Positions 45,401 to 56,756 of a stretch of DNA of 64,000 nucleotides are shown in pieces; positions within the stretch are counted from its first letter, which is position 1; every line of letters starts with the position of its first letter. Where the stretch lies: positions 4,755,001 to 4,819,000 of the forward strand of contig CM038046.1 of NCBI GenBank assembly GCA_021397845.1. The letters run 5' to 3'. Source of the DNA: Areca catechu (lineage: Eukaryota > Streptophyta > Magnoliopsida > Arecales > Arecaceae). The notes under the pieces are model-generated. The model did no database searches. It saw nothing but the letters and a program-made list of their open reading frames with translations, and was not told the DNA's origin. The position numbers and the translations under genes were made by a program.

Positions 45401-45691
45401 GGGTCCCTTGGCGCAAGCTCGGTGAAGGAACTTGGCCTAATTTCCACTCTTCCAGAGACCTTTTTTGCTAAGATAATCTCTAAGCCTGGGACTCCTTCGG
45501 GGGCCCACCTTGGAGATTCTGTTCCATCTCGCCGTTTTCTAACTTGACCGTCGGAGCTCCCTCGCCAGGATCCCCGGCCAGGGTTTCTGACATTGTCTTG
45601 CAGGATCGAGAGCCCGGAGACCTCGAGACGAGACGGTCTGATCCCGCCACCAGCTCTGAAGTTACAGGCCGCGGCGGTGAGATCGGCAACA
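42406..45691 (+). mobile_element. Solo LTR of a Tat-like element, expanded by 185-bp repeats
   Basis: 3286 bp, TGTTACAGCTG...GATCGGCAACA, flanked by the perfect 5-bp duplication CATCC at 42401-42405 and 45692-45696. The order is a leading segment, a large tandem array (42530-44900), a TATA-like GGGATAAAAGG (45305-45315), and the U5 block CTAACTTGACCGTCGGAG...TGTCTTGCAGG. The part right of the array aligns with 12330-13099 of the first solo LTR. No retroelement gene is inside. It sits in the hAT relic. Confidence 0.88.
42530..44900. repeat. 185-bp composite tandem array, about 13 copies
   Basis: GGTCGAGCCGGGCCTTCCTG recurs every ~185 bases (about 42721, 42905, 43090, 43275, 43645, 43830, 44015, 44200 and on). 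Each unit is three ~61-bp sub-units beginning CGCCAGGTG or CGCCGGGTG. The last two units are shortened. It is the same unit as in 11340-12320, with roughly 2.5 times more copies. Long open frames on both strands here are artefacts of a repeat without stop codons. Confidence 0.9.
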
Positions 45692-46289
45692 CATCCCATT
45701 CTAAATGAAAGTTTATTGTGTATTAGATATATATATTATATCTTAAATCTCTCTATTCAAACTGTCATGGGTATAATTCAAGATGTTGTTGTAAAAATGA
45801 TTATAACAAAGGCAAAATTTTGAAAATTTTGTTGGTTAGTTTTTATAATACCACTAATATTCTTTCTTGTATTTATTGTTCAACCTCTTGTTCATATTTA
45901 TAACAAGTATATATTATTAGTCAAAAATTTGCACAACAATGATATAATGATGTTTTAATACCTATTATTAAAAAAAATAAAATTTAAATGGAATGAGTAT
46001 TGGGATAGCATGTCCCATGTATAACTTAGCTATTGTGTTTGATCCCATATGTTAAATTAAATGGTGTGCTGATTTTACTTGATGCATATAATGAAAATAT
46101 GCTTCAAGATCCTAAATCCATTAAAGCTAAGATAACTTAACTTCTTTTTAATATTTATGTTTTATATAATAAAAATATTCATGGATGCAGATTGCTTGTA
46201 TCATCTATACAAAGTTTCATATATTCTTCTAGTAATTCTCATTCATCGTATTTTTTCTTAGTCATTGCATATAGGAAATATGTGCATAC

Positions 46290-46680
46290 TTTAAATTCAT
46301 CTACATCCTCATCTTTAAGTAGTGAACTTAAATTTTATTTACGAAATGATCTCCAATCTGTATATGATTAAAATCAAATAAAGAGCCTTGATATGTTAGG
46401 TTGGTGGAAGAGTGTTAAAAATTAATATCCTGTTATATTTACCATTATATATGATATTTTAGCTATGCCGATATCCAAATAGCATCGGAATCCACTTTTA
46501 GTATAGATTGATATTTTTTTGATAAAAAGAAAAGTAAGATGACCAGTGACACAATTGAAATGCTCCTTTGCTTCAAAGATTGGGTGGATATGAAGATAAG
46601 ACTTGAAGATAAAGATGAATATGATACAACATCTGACGATAACGATACAAACACTATCAACGATTAGTAAGATATTTGTC
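46290..46680 (+). pseudogene. hAT transposase, C-terminal dimerisation domain
   Basis: SSELKFYLRNDLQSVYD, SLDMLGWWKSVKN, YPVIFTIIYDILAMPIS and, after a frame step, SDTIEMLLCFKDWVDMK are the successive blocks of the hATC domain (family form: ELxxYL...FDxLxWWKxN...YPxLSxxAxDILAIPxS...VEALxCxxDWL). Stops occur within each block. Confidence 0.8.
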
Positions 46681-47110
46681 ATTTATTTTTAATTCTTAAT
46701 TTCTTATAGATATACCTTTTTTATTTTTAATCATTGAGATGAATCACTTCTATTTTTTCTTTATTCCTCGTCATATTTTGGAGGTCAGGCCTTGCCATCC
46801 CTCTTTGTACCATTTTAATTTTTATTAATAAATTGGTAGAAGTCCACACTAAATCCCCCATCATTACAAGGTGCCTTTTTGTTTTAAAAAAAACATCCAC
46901 TTATCTTTTTTATATTTACTTTATAATATTTTCTTAATTAAAAAAATATTATTTAAAAATTTTAAAAAAATCATTACAAGCTATGCTAGGTATATCCCAT
47001 CTTAAAGGGATCGAGTTGGCATGCAGGTCGTGCTATGTCAGGCCCCCTTATATGGGCGTAGGCCATACCCTTATGGATCGTATCAGGCCTAGACTGCAAA
47101 CACCCCTGTT

Positions 47111-47992
47111 TAGTCTGATCTTCTTATATGGATCATGCCAGGTATAATCCATTATCGTTGCAAGCGAGTTGTGCTAGGTAAGGCCCAAGGTATGCCAGGC
47201 CAGGCCATCCTGTCTATGTTACTTAGATATGTGATAATTAAAATATCGTTATATTTGATTCGGATCCAATTTAGCTTGAATTTTTTGCAAATCGATCTAG
47301 TTTGAATGGTCTATTAGGTAAAAAATCTTGGCCATGGATCTGATCTAATTTTTTATTATATTAAATCTGAGCCTAGCATTATCCATCATCCGGTATGATC
47401 CAACTCATTTGCACGTGTAGGTCAAAGCAACCACCACGCCGGATGCACGTGGTTAAATAGTATTTTACCGTAAGCCCGTTCGTATTTCCCAGCAGTTACG
47501 AGTTCCCGCGTAAGCTCAAACCCAATCCGTGACGGGGCCGGACCCGCACCACGAACGGTCACGATCTAACATCATTCCCGCTGCTAAAAACCACCCGATC
47601 TCCAAATGCAACGGCTTGGTTTCCCCAATAATGCCAAAGACCGAACCCAACCCGCTACCGAATCCGAAACGTTATATCATTATCCCGTCTCCGTTTCGGT
47701 GCTGGGTCGCCGTCCCACGGCCCCCACTCTCCCGTCTCTCCTTTTCCTTCGCCCGCGAACACGTCTTCCACCCCGCCTCTCTTCCCCACTTCTATCTCTC
47801 CCTCTCTATTTGCCCCTTTCCCCTCTCTTTATATTTATTTCCCACCCCTATCCCCCTCCCCCCTTCCCCGTGTCTCTCCTCCTCACCCTATTTATCCATC
47901 TCGGAACCCCCTTCAACGCTCCATCCGATGACCCACACGCGCCCACGTCCTCGTCGTCTTCTTCGTCTGCCCCCAACGCCCTTCACCCCCTC
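47111..47992. other. Flanking DNA and promoter region of the NFRKB-like gene
   Basis: 47111-47220 still shows hAT-like short motifs (GTGCTAGGTAAGGCCC). From about 47530 the base composition turns C- and CT-rich, typical of a plant core promoter. No separate gene is seen; the open frames at 47529-47999 and 47606-48043 are pyrimidine-rich promoter sequence. Confidence 0.5.
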
Positions 47993-47998
47993 TATATA
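47993..47998 (+). promoter_or_regulatory. NFRKB: TATA box of the NFRKB-like gene
   Basis: TCTATATAGA in a C-rich setting, about 290 bases before the ATG. It predicts a transcript start near 48025, in the CT-rich text before CTAGGGTTT. Confidence 0.55.
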
Positions 47999-48120
47999 GA
48001 TACGCGCCCCGCCCTTCTCCCCGTCTCCGCCTTGGCTTTCTAGGGTTTCCACTAGTACCGAGAGAGCCGGTGGAATTCTTCGATTTGGACGGCGGAATCC
48101 CTTGCGTTCTCGCCCTCCTG

Positions 48121-48221
48121 GTACGTCTCGCCGCTCCCAATCCCTTCTTTCTCCCGACCGAAGCTAGGGTTTATTTGTTTGATCTTCTTTTTCGGGTTTT
48201 GTGTTTCTTTTTTCTTCTTAG
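48121..48221 (+). other. NFRKB: Probable 5'UTR intron of the NFRKB-like gene
   Basis: Donor CCTCCTG|GTACGTCTCG and acceptor TTTTTTCTTCTTAG|GG with a T-rich tract between, 101 bases. Removing it leaves the ATG at 48284 unchanged. Confidence 0.55.
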
Positions 48222-48283
48222 GGCTTTTCTTGAGGGGGAAAGATTGAGGAATTTGTGGTCGGTTTGTGTTTTCTTGGGTTGCC

Positions 48284-51200
48284 ATGGCGATTATGAAGAA
48301 TAGCCTTAGGGTTTCGAGGCTGGATGGTGATTCCTCGCCGGGGAGTCGGGGCAGTGTGTCGAGTGAGGAGGACGAAGAGGAGGTCCGGACTCGGAGTTCG
48401 GCGTCGGAGACCGATGGCGCCGATGTCTCGGATGTCGACTCCGGGATGGGATCCGACGAGTTCGATATTTCGGAGCTTGCTGAGGCCGGGACTGAGTTAT
48501 GCCAAGTGGGGAACCAGAGCTGCAGCATCCCGCTGGACCTCTATGATCTTCCTGACTTGGGGACGGTACTCTCGCTGGAGACCTGGAACGAGTGCCTCTC
48601 GGAGGAGGAGCGGTTCGCCTTGGCCGAGTACCTCCCTGATATGGACCAAGAGACGTTTGGCCGGACTCTGATGGAGCTGTTCTCAGCGCAAAACTTCCAC
48701 TTTGGGAGCCCGCTTGTTGAGCTATTCAATCGGCTGAAGGGTGGGCTTTGTGACCCGAGGATCGTTCTTTACCGCCGGGGTCTTAACTTCTTTCAGAGGC
48801 GCAAGCACTACCATTACCTGTGCAAGTACCAGAATGCCATGGTAGGAAGCCTTTTCCGGATAAGGGATGCTTGGCAGAATTGTGCGGGATATGGCATCGA
48901 AGAAAGGCTTAGGCTGTTGAATATTCTGAGGAGCCAGAGGCCTTTGTGTTATGAGAGGGATGGAGACATGGAGTCTGAGACGGATTCAGAAAGTGGGGAT
49001 TCAGGTGATCGTTACTGGAATAAAAGGTTCAAAATGGACCGGCGGGCAGTGCAGTCATCAAGGCTTTCCTTTGATATCATGTCTCGTGGCAGTGGTATGC
49101 CTGTGGATCAGATGAAGTTTGGGAAAGAATACTCAAAGGGGGTGCTGAAGGTTGCCACTCCAAAAGTCTCTTCCCAAAAGGAGTACTTGGGAGCAGCAGG
49201 TCAGTTTCCCTCTGCTGCTAAGCATGGTGTGGAGGCAAAGACTAGACTGCGCATGTCACTGTTATCTTCTCCCCGGCAGGATCAAGTTGCAGGATATGAT
49301 TTGGGGAATTCTCAAATGGCTAGACATCAGATGAGTGGTGATCAGGATGATATTGGGGCGCAGGGTTATGAGATGAGCTTGCAGGGAGGCCGGAATGCAC
49401 TCTGTGGAAATGCAGCAGCCAGAGCTAACTTGCTGAAACTAGGAAAGAAGCATGAATTACTAAAAAGATATGGCAGAGGTATATTTGATGATGATGGCCC
49501 TGATTGTTATGATGGGTTGCCAAATTATCAAGGTAGGAGTAGGGATTCTGATCAGGCAGTCACTATAGCTTCTTATGATCATCAGTCCCTGGATACTTTG
49601 AAGAAAGCTAAGTATTCAGAGGAGGGGACATATCCAGCCAGAGAGAGGCCTCGGCATCAAACTCTGAAAGGAACTCAGGTGGACCGGTCAGCTGGTAGTC
49701 ACCCCTTTCAGCATAACAAGATGCTTGAAGAAGCCATTTCCAAGGACAGAGGCAAGAAATGTAAGGTCAGGGATGAGTATAAAGCTGCCAAAAGCAAAGT
49801 TGGGCATGATTCCAAGATCAAGTCTTATAAAACTATTCCAGCACATATGGATGATTCATACTTCCACTCTGATCTTAGAGCCAAAACATTACAAGGGAAG
49901 ATCAAGAATAAGTCTCCTCAGTATGAGGGAATGGGTATTGATTATGCGAGGGGCTCTACGATGTACTCTCAAAGTGAGGAGACAGAATCTGATTCCTCAG
50001 ACCAGGTTGAGGAAGATGGAGGTACTAATCATTCAGTGAGGAAGTTGGGGCATTTAAGTGGTGACCTTGAGGTCCATCACTCAGGAGTTGCTAAGTCATT
50101 GTCTGATTCTAAAAAGGTCAACAAGCTCATAAAAATGGATCAAAAAGTCTATTCCCATTTTCCTGACAGAGCCACAAGAATTTATACAAAAGAAGTAGAA
50201 CCTTATGCCACAAAAGGGAAGCAGAAGGGTAAAACAAATGAGCCCAGTTACCTGCGTGATTTTAAATTGATGAAGGAAGGCCAAATGCCACAGTCTAATG
50301 AGAGGTTACAGCCTCCATTACTCAAGATGTATAATTCAGAGAAGAAGCGCAAAGGCGTGTCACATGATTATGGCAGTGGCATGTTGCGTGAACGTGAGGA
50401 GAATTTGGATGGAAGTTCGAAGTTACTGGGTAACCAGATGCGAGTTTACAAATCAAGGAAAGGAAACCAACCTTCTGATGCTCTTGGTATTGAGGCCGAT
50501 CATCATGAAAGATCAAACATGTCTCTGTTAGGATGCAACTTTGTGAAGAAGAAACCAAAAGTGAAGGCTGAAAGTATGTGTGTTGACGAGCCTGATGAAT
50601 CTCTTTACGAACAGTCTAGTCCAAAGCAGCAAATTGATGACCACAATGTCATGAAGAAGAAGGGAAAAAGAAAAGCAGATGCTGCATCTGATTCTTTGAT
50701 TGTGGCAATTCCTGAGGTGGTCATTCCAGATAATGGAACAGCAGATGCAGAGCCAGAGGGAAAGTTGCAAAAGAAACCATTTACCCTGATCACACCTACA
50801 ATTCACACTGGTTTTTCATTTTCCATCATACATCTTCTTTCAGCTGTCCGAAAAGCAATGATTACTCCCCATTCAGAAGATTTGACAGTTATTGGGAATC
50901 ATCATGAAAAGAAAGTAGGGAGACTGATGAGAGAAGAGCAGAACAATTTTCTTCAAGTGGCCAATGGCACACAAGCGCCCCATTCTCATGAGAACATGGA
51001 TGGACATACTTCAGAGCATGCTGGTCAGAATAAGTTGCCTTCTCTTACGGTTCAAGAGATTGTCAATCATGTTAGATCAAATCCAGGGGATCCATGCATT
51101 CTTGAAACACAGGAGCCACTTCAGGATTTAGTCCGTGGAGTGCTGAAAATATTTTCCTCTAAGACGGCACCTCTGGGAGCAAAGGGTTGGAAGGCACTTG

Positions 51201-52357
51201 TATTCTATGAGAAATCAAACAAAAGTTGGATGTGGATTGGTCCAGTTACTTCTAGTTCATCAGATAATGATATTATTGAAGAGACTTCTGCTGAAGCTTG
51301 GGGTATTCCCCACAAGATGCTGGTGAAGTTGGTTGATGCGTTTGCTAATTGGCTAAAATCTGGGCAGAAGACCCTTCAGCAGATAGGAAGTCTTCCAGCA
51401 CCTCCAATATCAATGTTATCAAACTTGGATGAGAAGGAGAGGTTTAAAGATTTAAGAGCCCAGAAGAGCCTAAATACTATTAGCCCGAGCTCTGATGAAG
51501 TGAGGGCATATTTCCGTAAAGAGGAACTTCTAAGATATTCTATTCCAGATCGGGCCTTCTCTTACACTGCTGCTGATGGGAAAAAATCTATTGTTGCACC
51601 ACTAAGAAGGGGTGGTGGAAAGCCAACATCAAAAGCTCGGGATCATTTTATGCTTAAGCCTGATCGCCCGCCTCATGTTACTATTCTTTGTCTTGTACGT
51701 GATGCAGCTGCCAGATTGCCTGGGAGTATTGGAACTAGAGCAGATGTTTGTACTCTTATCAGGGATTCACAATATATTGTCGAAGATGTCTCTGATGCAC
51801 AGGTCAACCAAGTTGTTAGCGGGGCTCTAGACCGGCTGCATTATGAACGTGATCCTTCTGTACAGTTTGATGGGGATCGAAAATTGTGGGTTTATCTGCA
51901 TAGAGACAGGGAGGAGGAAGATTTTGAGGATGATGGAACCTCTTCCACCAAGAAATGGAAAAGACCAAGAAAAGATGCTACAGATCAGTCAGACATGGGA
52001 ACAGTTAATGATGGGAGCTATCATGCAAGTGGAGATCCAGCTATGGGTGGTTCTACTGCCAGGTATCATTACGATCCTGATCTTAGTAACATCAAGTCAT
52101 CATCCATCAAAGCAGGGGAGAAACCTGAACTTTTTTATAAAGATTCGAGGCCCGATATGGAGAATATCCAGTCTTTTGTTGATTCTAAGCCAGGTACCAG
52201 GAACCAAAGCAATTCACTGAGTTGGGAGGGTCCTGGGTTGAATCTCCTGCGGGAAAACAAAATGGTATGTCAAGAGAACTCCATGAATGAAGATTTTGAT
52301 GATGAAGGTTTTAGCAGAGAAAAGCCAGTTGGGCTCATGAGTACAAGCTTGTTATGA
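48284..52357 (+). CDS. NFRKB: NFRKB-like protein (INO80 complex subunit G homologue)
   Basis: Intact single-exon frame of 1357 codons. The start at 48284 has a strong context (GCCATGG); six earlier open codons lack an ATG. Residues ~20-70 are acidic and serine-rich. Residues ~80-197 form a DEUBAD domain (LSLETWNECLSEEERFALAEYLP, FGRTLMELFSAQNFHFGSPL, NFFQRRKHYHYL), which in the animal homologue docks the deubiquitinase UCH37 on the INO80 remodeller. A long charged middle has nuclear-localisation-like KKKGKRK (~790). Plant-conserved blocks follow: GFSFSIIHLLSAVRKAMITP (~845), VRSNPGDPCILETQEPLQDL and FSSKTAPLGAKGWKALV (~920-990). Residues ~1128-1205 match the NFRKB winged-helix-like domain (HVTILCLVRDAAARLPGSIG, VNQVVSGALDRLHYERDP, KLWVYLHR). 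Length and lack of coding introns fit plant homologues of about 1300 residues. Role in nuclear chromatin remodelling is inferred from the family. Confidence 0.92.
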   Translation: MAIMKNSLRVSRLDGDSSPGSRGSVSSEEDEEEVRTRSSASETDGADVSDVDSGMGSDEFDISELAEAGTELCQVGNQSCSIPLDLYDLPDLGTVLSLETWNECLSEEERFALAEYLPDMDQETFGRTLMELFSAQNFHFGSPLVELFNRLKGGLCDPRIVLYRRGLNFFQRRKHYHYLCKYQNAMVGSLFRIRDAWQNCAGYGIEERLRLLNILRSQRPLCYERDGDMESETDSESGDSGDRYWNKRFKMDRRAVQSSRLSFDIMSRGSGMPVDQMKFGKEYSKGVLKVATPKVSSQKEYLGAAGQFPSAAKHGVEAKTRLRMSLLSSPRQDQVAGYDLGNSQMARHQMSGDQDDIGAQGYEMSLQGGRNALCGNAAARANLLKLGKKHELLKRYGRGIFDDDGPDCYDGLPNYQGRSRDSDQAVTIASYDHQSLDTLKKAKYSEEGTYPARERPRHQTLKGTQVDRSAGSHPFQHNKMLEEAISKDRGKKCKVRDEYKAAKSKVGHDSKIKSYKTIPAHMDDSYFHSDLRAKTLQGKIKNKSPQYEGMGIDYARGSTMYSQSEETESDSSDQVEEDGGTNHSVRKLGHLSGDLEVHHSGVAKSLSDSKKVNKLIKMDQKVYSHFPDRATRIYTKEVEPYATKGKQKGKTNEPSYLRDFKLMKEGQMPQSNERLQPPLLKMYNSEKKRKGVSHDYGSGMLREREENLDGSSKLLGNQMRVYKSRKGNQPSDALGIEADHHERSNMSLLGCNFVKKKPKVKAESMCVDEPDESLYEQSSPKQQIDDHNVMKKKGKRKADAASDSLIVAIPEVVIPDNGTADAEPEGKLQKKPFTLITPTIHTGFSFSIIHLLSAVRKAMITPHSEDLTVIGNHHEKKVGRLMREEQNNFLQVANGTQAPHSHENMDGHTSEHAGQNKLPSLTVQEIVNHVRSNPGDPCILETQEPLQDLVRGVLKIFSSKTAPLGAKGWKALVFYEKSNKSWMWIGPVTSSSSDNDIIEETSAEAWGIPHKMLVKLVDAFANWLKSGQKTLQQIGSLPAPPISMLSNLDEKERFKDLRAQKSLNTISPSSDEVRAYFRKEELLRYSIPDRAFSYTAADGKKSIVAPLRRGGGKPTSKARDHFMLKPDRPPHVTILCLVRDAAARLPGSIGTRADVCTLIRDSQYIVEDVSDAQVNQVVSGALDRLHYERDPSVQFDGDRKLWVYLHRDREEEDFEDDGTSSTKKWKRPRKDATDQSDMGTVNDGSYHASGDPAMGGSTARYHYDPDLSNIKSSSIKAGEKPELFYKDSRPDMENIQSFVDSKPGTRNQSNSLSWEGPGLNLLRENKMVCQENSMNEDFDDEGFSREKPVGLMSTSLL

Positions 52358-55300
52358 AGATTGGATGATTCATGATCAACATTTTCATGTTCATCGCAGG
52401 ATAAATCTAGGTAAATTCTTTGAACCTACATGTGTTAGTACATCTTTGGCATGTTGCTTGTTAGTTGCATCACTTGGTTATTTTGCTATAACGTTTTTAA
52501 CCATAATTTTGTAAAAAGACTAGTAGTGACTGATTTAAATGGGTGGTCCTATGGTTTTCTTTCTTGTTACTGTATTTGTGGATCTGTCTTTATCATCAGA
52601 AAGACTGTATTGGCCCTAATGTAGTTAATTTACAGCTGGCAATCTCTCTTTGAAATTCTTTTCTCTCATATTTGGACAACAGATTATGATGGCTAAAATT
52701 GTGATGTTCGCTGTCTTATATATAAAAAAAGTAAATCAAGTTCACAAAATTAGGAAAAAAAAAGATGCATAGGACCTTTATTAGAAACATAGAAAAAAGG
52801 CAGCAGAAATTGCCGAGGCAATTATTATTAAATAGATATACTGCTACTCAACAACACATTCCTGCTTGATGCTTTGCATGCTGGACTGGAGTAAAACTTA
52901 TCTAACTCGAATATTTCTTGTGATGGTCATAATATGCAACTTGTTGTAGATTTATGCAGAGATGTTTACAAGCAATATATGAACATCTGATACATTTGTT
53001 CTTTCATTGTGAAGAACTAAACTTGTATATATAACATAAACTTGTGAAGCATATGCCATCATCAAGGGAATATTTTAATTATTCAATTTCTGTCCAGTCT
53101 TACCATATCAGAGCTTCTAAGCTCTGACTGAATATTTTTTGGTTGCCATGATTGGATGGAGTTGGAAAGGCGGATGGGAATGAGATAATATTAAAATTTG
53201 AGATAAAGAAGATATCCCTGATTTTATATATTTTCACATAATAACTTGAAATTTGGAAATTGCCTTGTGCACTTCACTATGTAGACCAACATTTTAATGC
53301 TCGAAGATTGTGAAAAATATTGTGATTCTTATATACAATACTAGCGCATTTAAATGCCATAAACATGATCTCCACCATGTAGAAGATGGAATTGACATTT
53401 AATCAAGCTTGCATTTCACACATCTTACTCCCTGGTCAACTTGTCAATCTTGTGATCCACGATATCATGCATGCTTTCATGCTAGTACTATTGACAAAAG
53501 TAAGATCTGGCCTCCAAGACCTTATTCAAAGGTGATAAATGTCTAGGAGGGTATCAATAGGACAACAGACCCCTGAGGATTCAAAGGTAGATAGGCCAGC
53601 TTGGTGTAGGATAGAAGTTATACAACCATTTTAACTCCTAGGCCTCAATCATTGTATTGTCTGATGCCATTGGCATCTTTCTAGTTTTTTGAAAAGTCTA
53701 TTGCCTGATCTTCTTAGGTATCGTTAAAGATAAGCTTAGGAAACTAGAGAGTAGAGACACTAATGTGCCATAGATATTGTCCCCACTGCCAACATCTTGT
53801 TGACATCTATGCTCTTTGATCTTAATCCCTGTAATCATTGGTGATTTTGGAGTTGCTGAAATCTCTTGCATCTTCACTTCAACATATATAACTATGACTA
53901 CTTAGGTTCTGTTCATTCGGGGTAAAATACCTTGGCAAAGTTGATCAACTTTCCCATTGACTAACTTACCTATGTTCTCATGCTCTAGACAAAAAAGTGA
54001 CTTTGCTAAGTTAATTTCCTATAGGAAGCATTTACCCATGACATGGGTACCCACCTAGGAGATGGGTAAGTTGGTTACCCATCAACCTAGTAAAGTGACC
54101 CTATTTTTTGTTTTTAAAATGCCTTTCTTATGCTGATGCACTAACAAACTCGTAACCTCTCACTTCCTCTTTTCGTCTATAATGAACCCTAACCCAAGCA
54201 GCACTGTTGCAAGCTCTGATCAATTTTCGGCCATAAGATTGGTGAATTTCGGTGAGTCTTTCATATTTCTCACTTAAATTCACCTTCTCCTTTTGATTGG
54301 TGAGTTTTATGGTTTTTTTCTCGCTGGCGATTATGGGTGTTCTTGGCTTGTTTTTCTCAAGTTACATTTCACAATATTTTTTTTACCTATTTTTTTTATA
54401 AAAAACTTTCCTCAAATTTGACTACATAAATCTTGTATTGATCTCCAAATTTGTTGTAGCTGTTCATACTAATTTGGGTGATGTAATTTTTTTCTTCTAA
54501 TTTTTTTTGGTGATCAAGATTTAGTTATATCAGTTTAGGTACGTATTCGATATTGTTGCCTCTTATGCAGTAGTACTGATCTTTGAATAGTTTCGAGGTG
54601 ACCAAGTCTGGGGGCCTTGCTACCTGGTGATAAATTCAAGCAATTTTTTTTCTTTTTTTCCTTTTCCATGTTTAATTGAATGCAGTTTTGACTGTTTTGG
54701 TATTCTCTTGTACCATTTTGCCTCTTCAATTTTGTATGGGCCGAAAGCTTATTTTGGAATGAGGAAATTGGTCTTCAATCACAAAAGGGGCAGGCAGTAC
54801 ATAATACATGTGCAAATTGGGCATAGAAGTATAAAGGGTATCGTGCAAAAGATGATCAGATCTGAGCAACTTACTCGGAAAGTCGGAATGCAAAAGAACA
54901 TGGGTAATAAATTCCAGAGCCACTTTCCAATACATAAAAGAACATGGGTAAATTAATTTTCCATCTAAGTGTTGCCTGGTCCAGGAAAATGCAAATTCCT
55001 GGTTAAGTTTTATGCCCCTCAAAGGATGAGCCCTAAAGGTAAATTGATGTGCCAAATGCTAGCAGAAGAATGGAAGCGGGGCAAACTTCTTTTCACTATC
55101 ATCAAATTAGTGTTCCATGTTTTTTTTTTAAAAAAAAATTATAGAAACTAGAGAGTGGTCAACCAACACGAGCAACTTTTAGTGGCCTGTTAGAATTTCA
55201 CAATCACAATGGATCCTACCTACATGCTATGACTGTGATCTCATTATTGTTCTTTGCTTCCTCCTGATGACAATATCTTCATATTTGCTTCTGAGGATCA

Positions 55301-56542
55301 AAACCTAATTTTACGGTTGTTGTCTTGTGACCTATTCCAACTTTTATTTGACTTAGCATTTTGTCTCCTTCAGCCCATTTCAACTTTTATTTTACTTATC
55401 ATTTTGGTCTTTAGCTTTTTGTAAGGGATGGGCATACTATTTTTCTGTATTAGTGATTGTATGATTGTGTTGGTTCCTTTAACATTTCCGATTAATAATT
55501 TATTCATGTAGAAGTAGGTGTTAGTAACCTAACATGGTCAAATCTTTTGCAATATTGCTGATTTTTTCTTCCATTCCTCTTTTATGGATTGCTTCAAACC
55601 TTCTATTATTGAAAATTTGTGTGTGTTCACTTTTCCTGCCACTATAGTCTCCTGCAGTACCAAGGAAAAAGCTTACCTTGCTAAATTCATTGAACAATTT
55701 TAGTCCTTTCCTCTTTTAAACCAACCTCATAGCAACTTTGTTTCTTATTTGAAAGAATTATAAGTAGCATATGGAAATTTAGGTCCTATAAAAATAATGA
55801 AACATATCTTATCATGCTTATTTAAATCATTTTTTTTATTATGTACCAAAAACATCATATTTTTATTTTTCTCTTTTGCTAAAAGTATCATGTTTTACAT
55901 TTTCAAATTCTGTGCTAGCTTCTTTTTGTTTGAAAATGAATGAGATTTTTTGAGTATGCCATGTTAATCCTGAAACCTTGCATTTTGAGCATACCTATTT
56001 ATCCAAGGTTTATTTCATCCAAAACTAATGCTTATCACGAAGTTCCAATCCTCTTAAACCTATTGTGGAAAGCAAGTATATATGACGAAGTGGATTTCCT
56101 CGGCTTTGTTTTTAACTTTTCTTTATTATAGTCCATAGAATATAACAATGACTACTTAAATTCTCATTTCTTCCATATTTTAGTTCTACTTTCAAATACA
56201 GTTCATTATAAAAAGATGATGGGGGTGAGAGGGGAGGGAGGATATCATTTGATGAGTTGGGAGACTCTTCTGGGACAGCAAGGGTTATGAAAGTCCTAGT
56301 TTTAATGGTTATAAATTAGACAAAAAAGTTACACAACCATTGTCAAGGTGTTCAAGTAGAGTCTGGTCTGGACTTGTGTAAGATGGTCTTAGTGATCAAA
56401 GTGCCTGCAGTTTATACATTAGAGTTTTTCCTTTTGTATGGATGTTGTCCTGTGAGATCAAAATTAGGTATCGAGATAATCAAATGTATGCCTTTGTTTG
56501 CTTAGGCTAATAGCATTATTCAAAATCTGCTTCATTACCTAA
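52358..56542. other. 3' flank of the NFRKB-like gene and intergenic DNA
   Basis: No coding domain. A possible splice donor (ATCTAG|GTAAAT near 52410) just after the stop could start a 3'UTR intron, but no acceptor can be assigned. 53909-54110 contains paired strings such as TTACCCATGACATGGGTACCCACC and GATGGGTAAGTTGGTTACCC, which look like a MITE fragment. The rest is AT-rich with short open frames of no recognisable type. Confidence 0.45.
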
Positions 56543-56756
56543 GGTTTTAAATTTCGTGGGACGTGGATGTCTCGATTTTTTCATGAAACGAGACGTGTGG
56601 GCGTCTCGCCTTGTCCCGACACTCGGGACAAGGAATGTCCCAAGCCATCCCGATTGGGATGCTGGCAGGATGTCTTGTCCCGACTCATGGGATGGTATCC
56701 CATCCCGGTCTTACCCCAGTGTCCCATGGAACGTCCTGCCAAAATCTGAATCCTTG
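56543..56756. repeat. MITE-like dispersed repeat, copy 2 (214 bp)
   Basis: Starts GGTTTTAAATTTCGTGGGAC, ends AAAATCTGAATCCTTG, and has the same length and orientation as 18373-18586. The interior is made of short self-complementary strings such as TTGTCCCGACACTCGGGACAA and ATCCCGATTGGGAT, so the RNA or DNA strand could fold back. Confidence 0.6.

Larger units (their letters stand above)
40927..47110 (+). mobile_element. Decayed hAT transposon split by a solo LTR
   Basis: A transposase BED/N-terminal region (41590-42011) and a hAT C-terminal dimerisation region (46300-46670) lie on the same strand on both sides of the LTR insertion 42406-45691. Both ends have clusters of GGCCCGT, GGCACGG and GTGCTAGG-type short motifs, the subterminal repeats typical of hAT elements. 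The ends GACATGAGCAGTGGGCC and (reverse complement) GGTGTTTGCAGTCTAGGCC are weakly inverted. No 8-bp target duplication could be fixed, so the limits are approximate. The transposase has many stops. Confidence 0.72.

Noticed and set aside
48266..48283. Six extra codons before the NFRKB-like ATG
   Set aside because: There is no ATG; the ATG at 48284 has a strong start context.
53909..55190. A Harbinger- or CACTA-type element suggested by GGTTCTGTTCATTCGGGG and repeated ACATGGGTAA strings
   Set aside because: No matching inverted end or target duplication could be found, so the boundaries and class remain unsupported.
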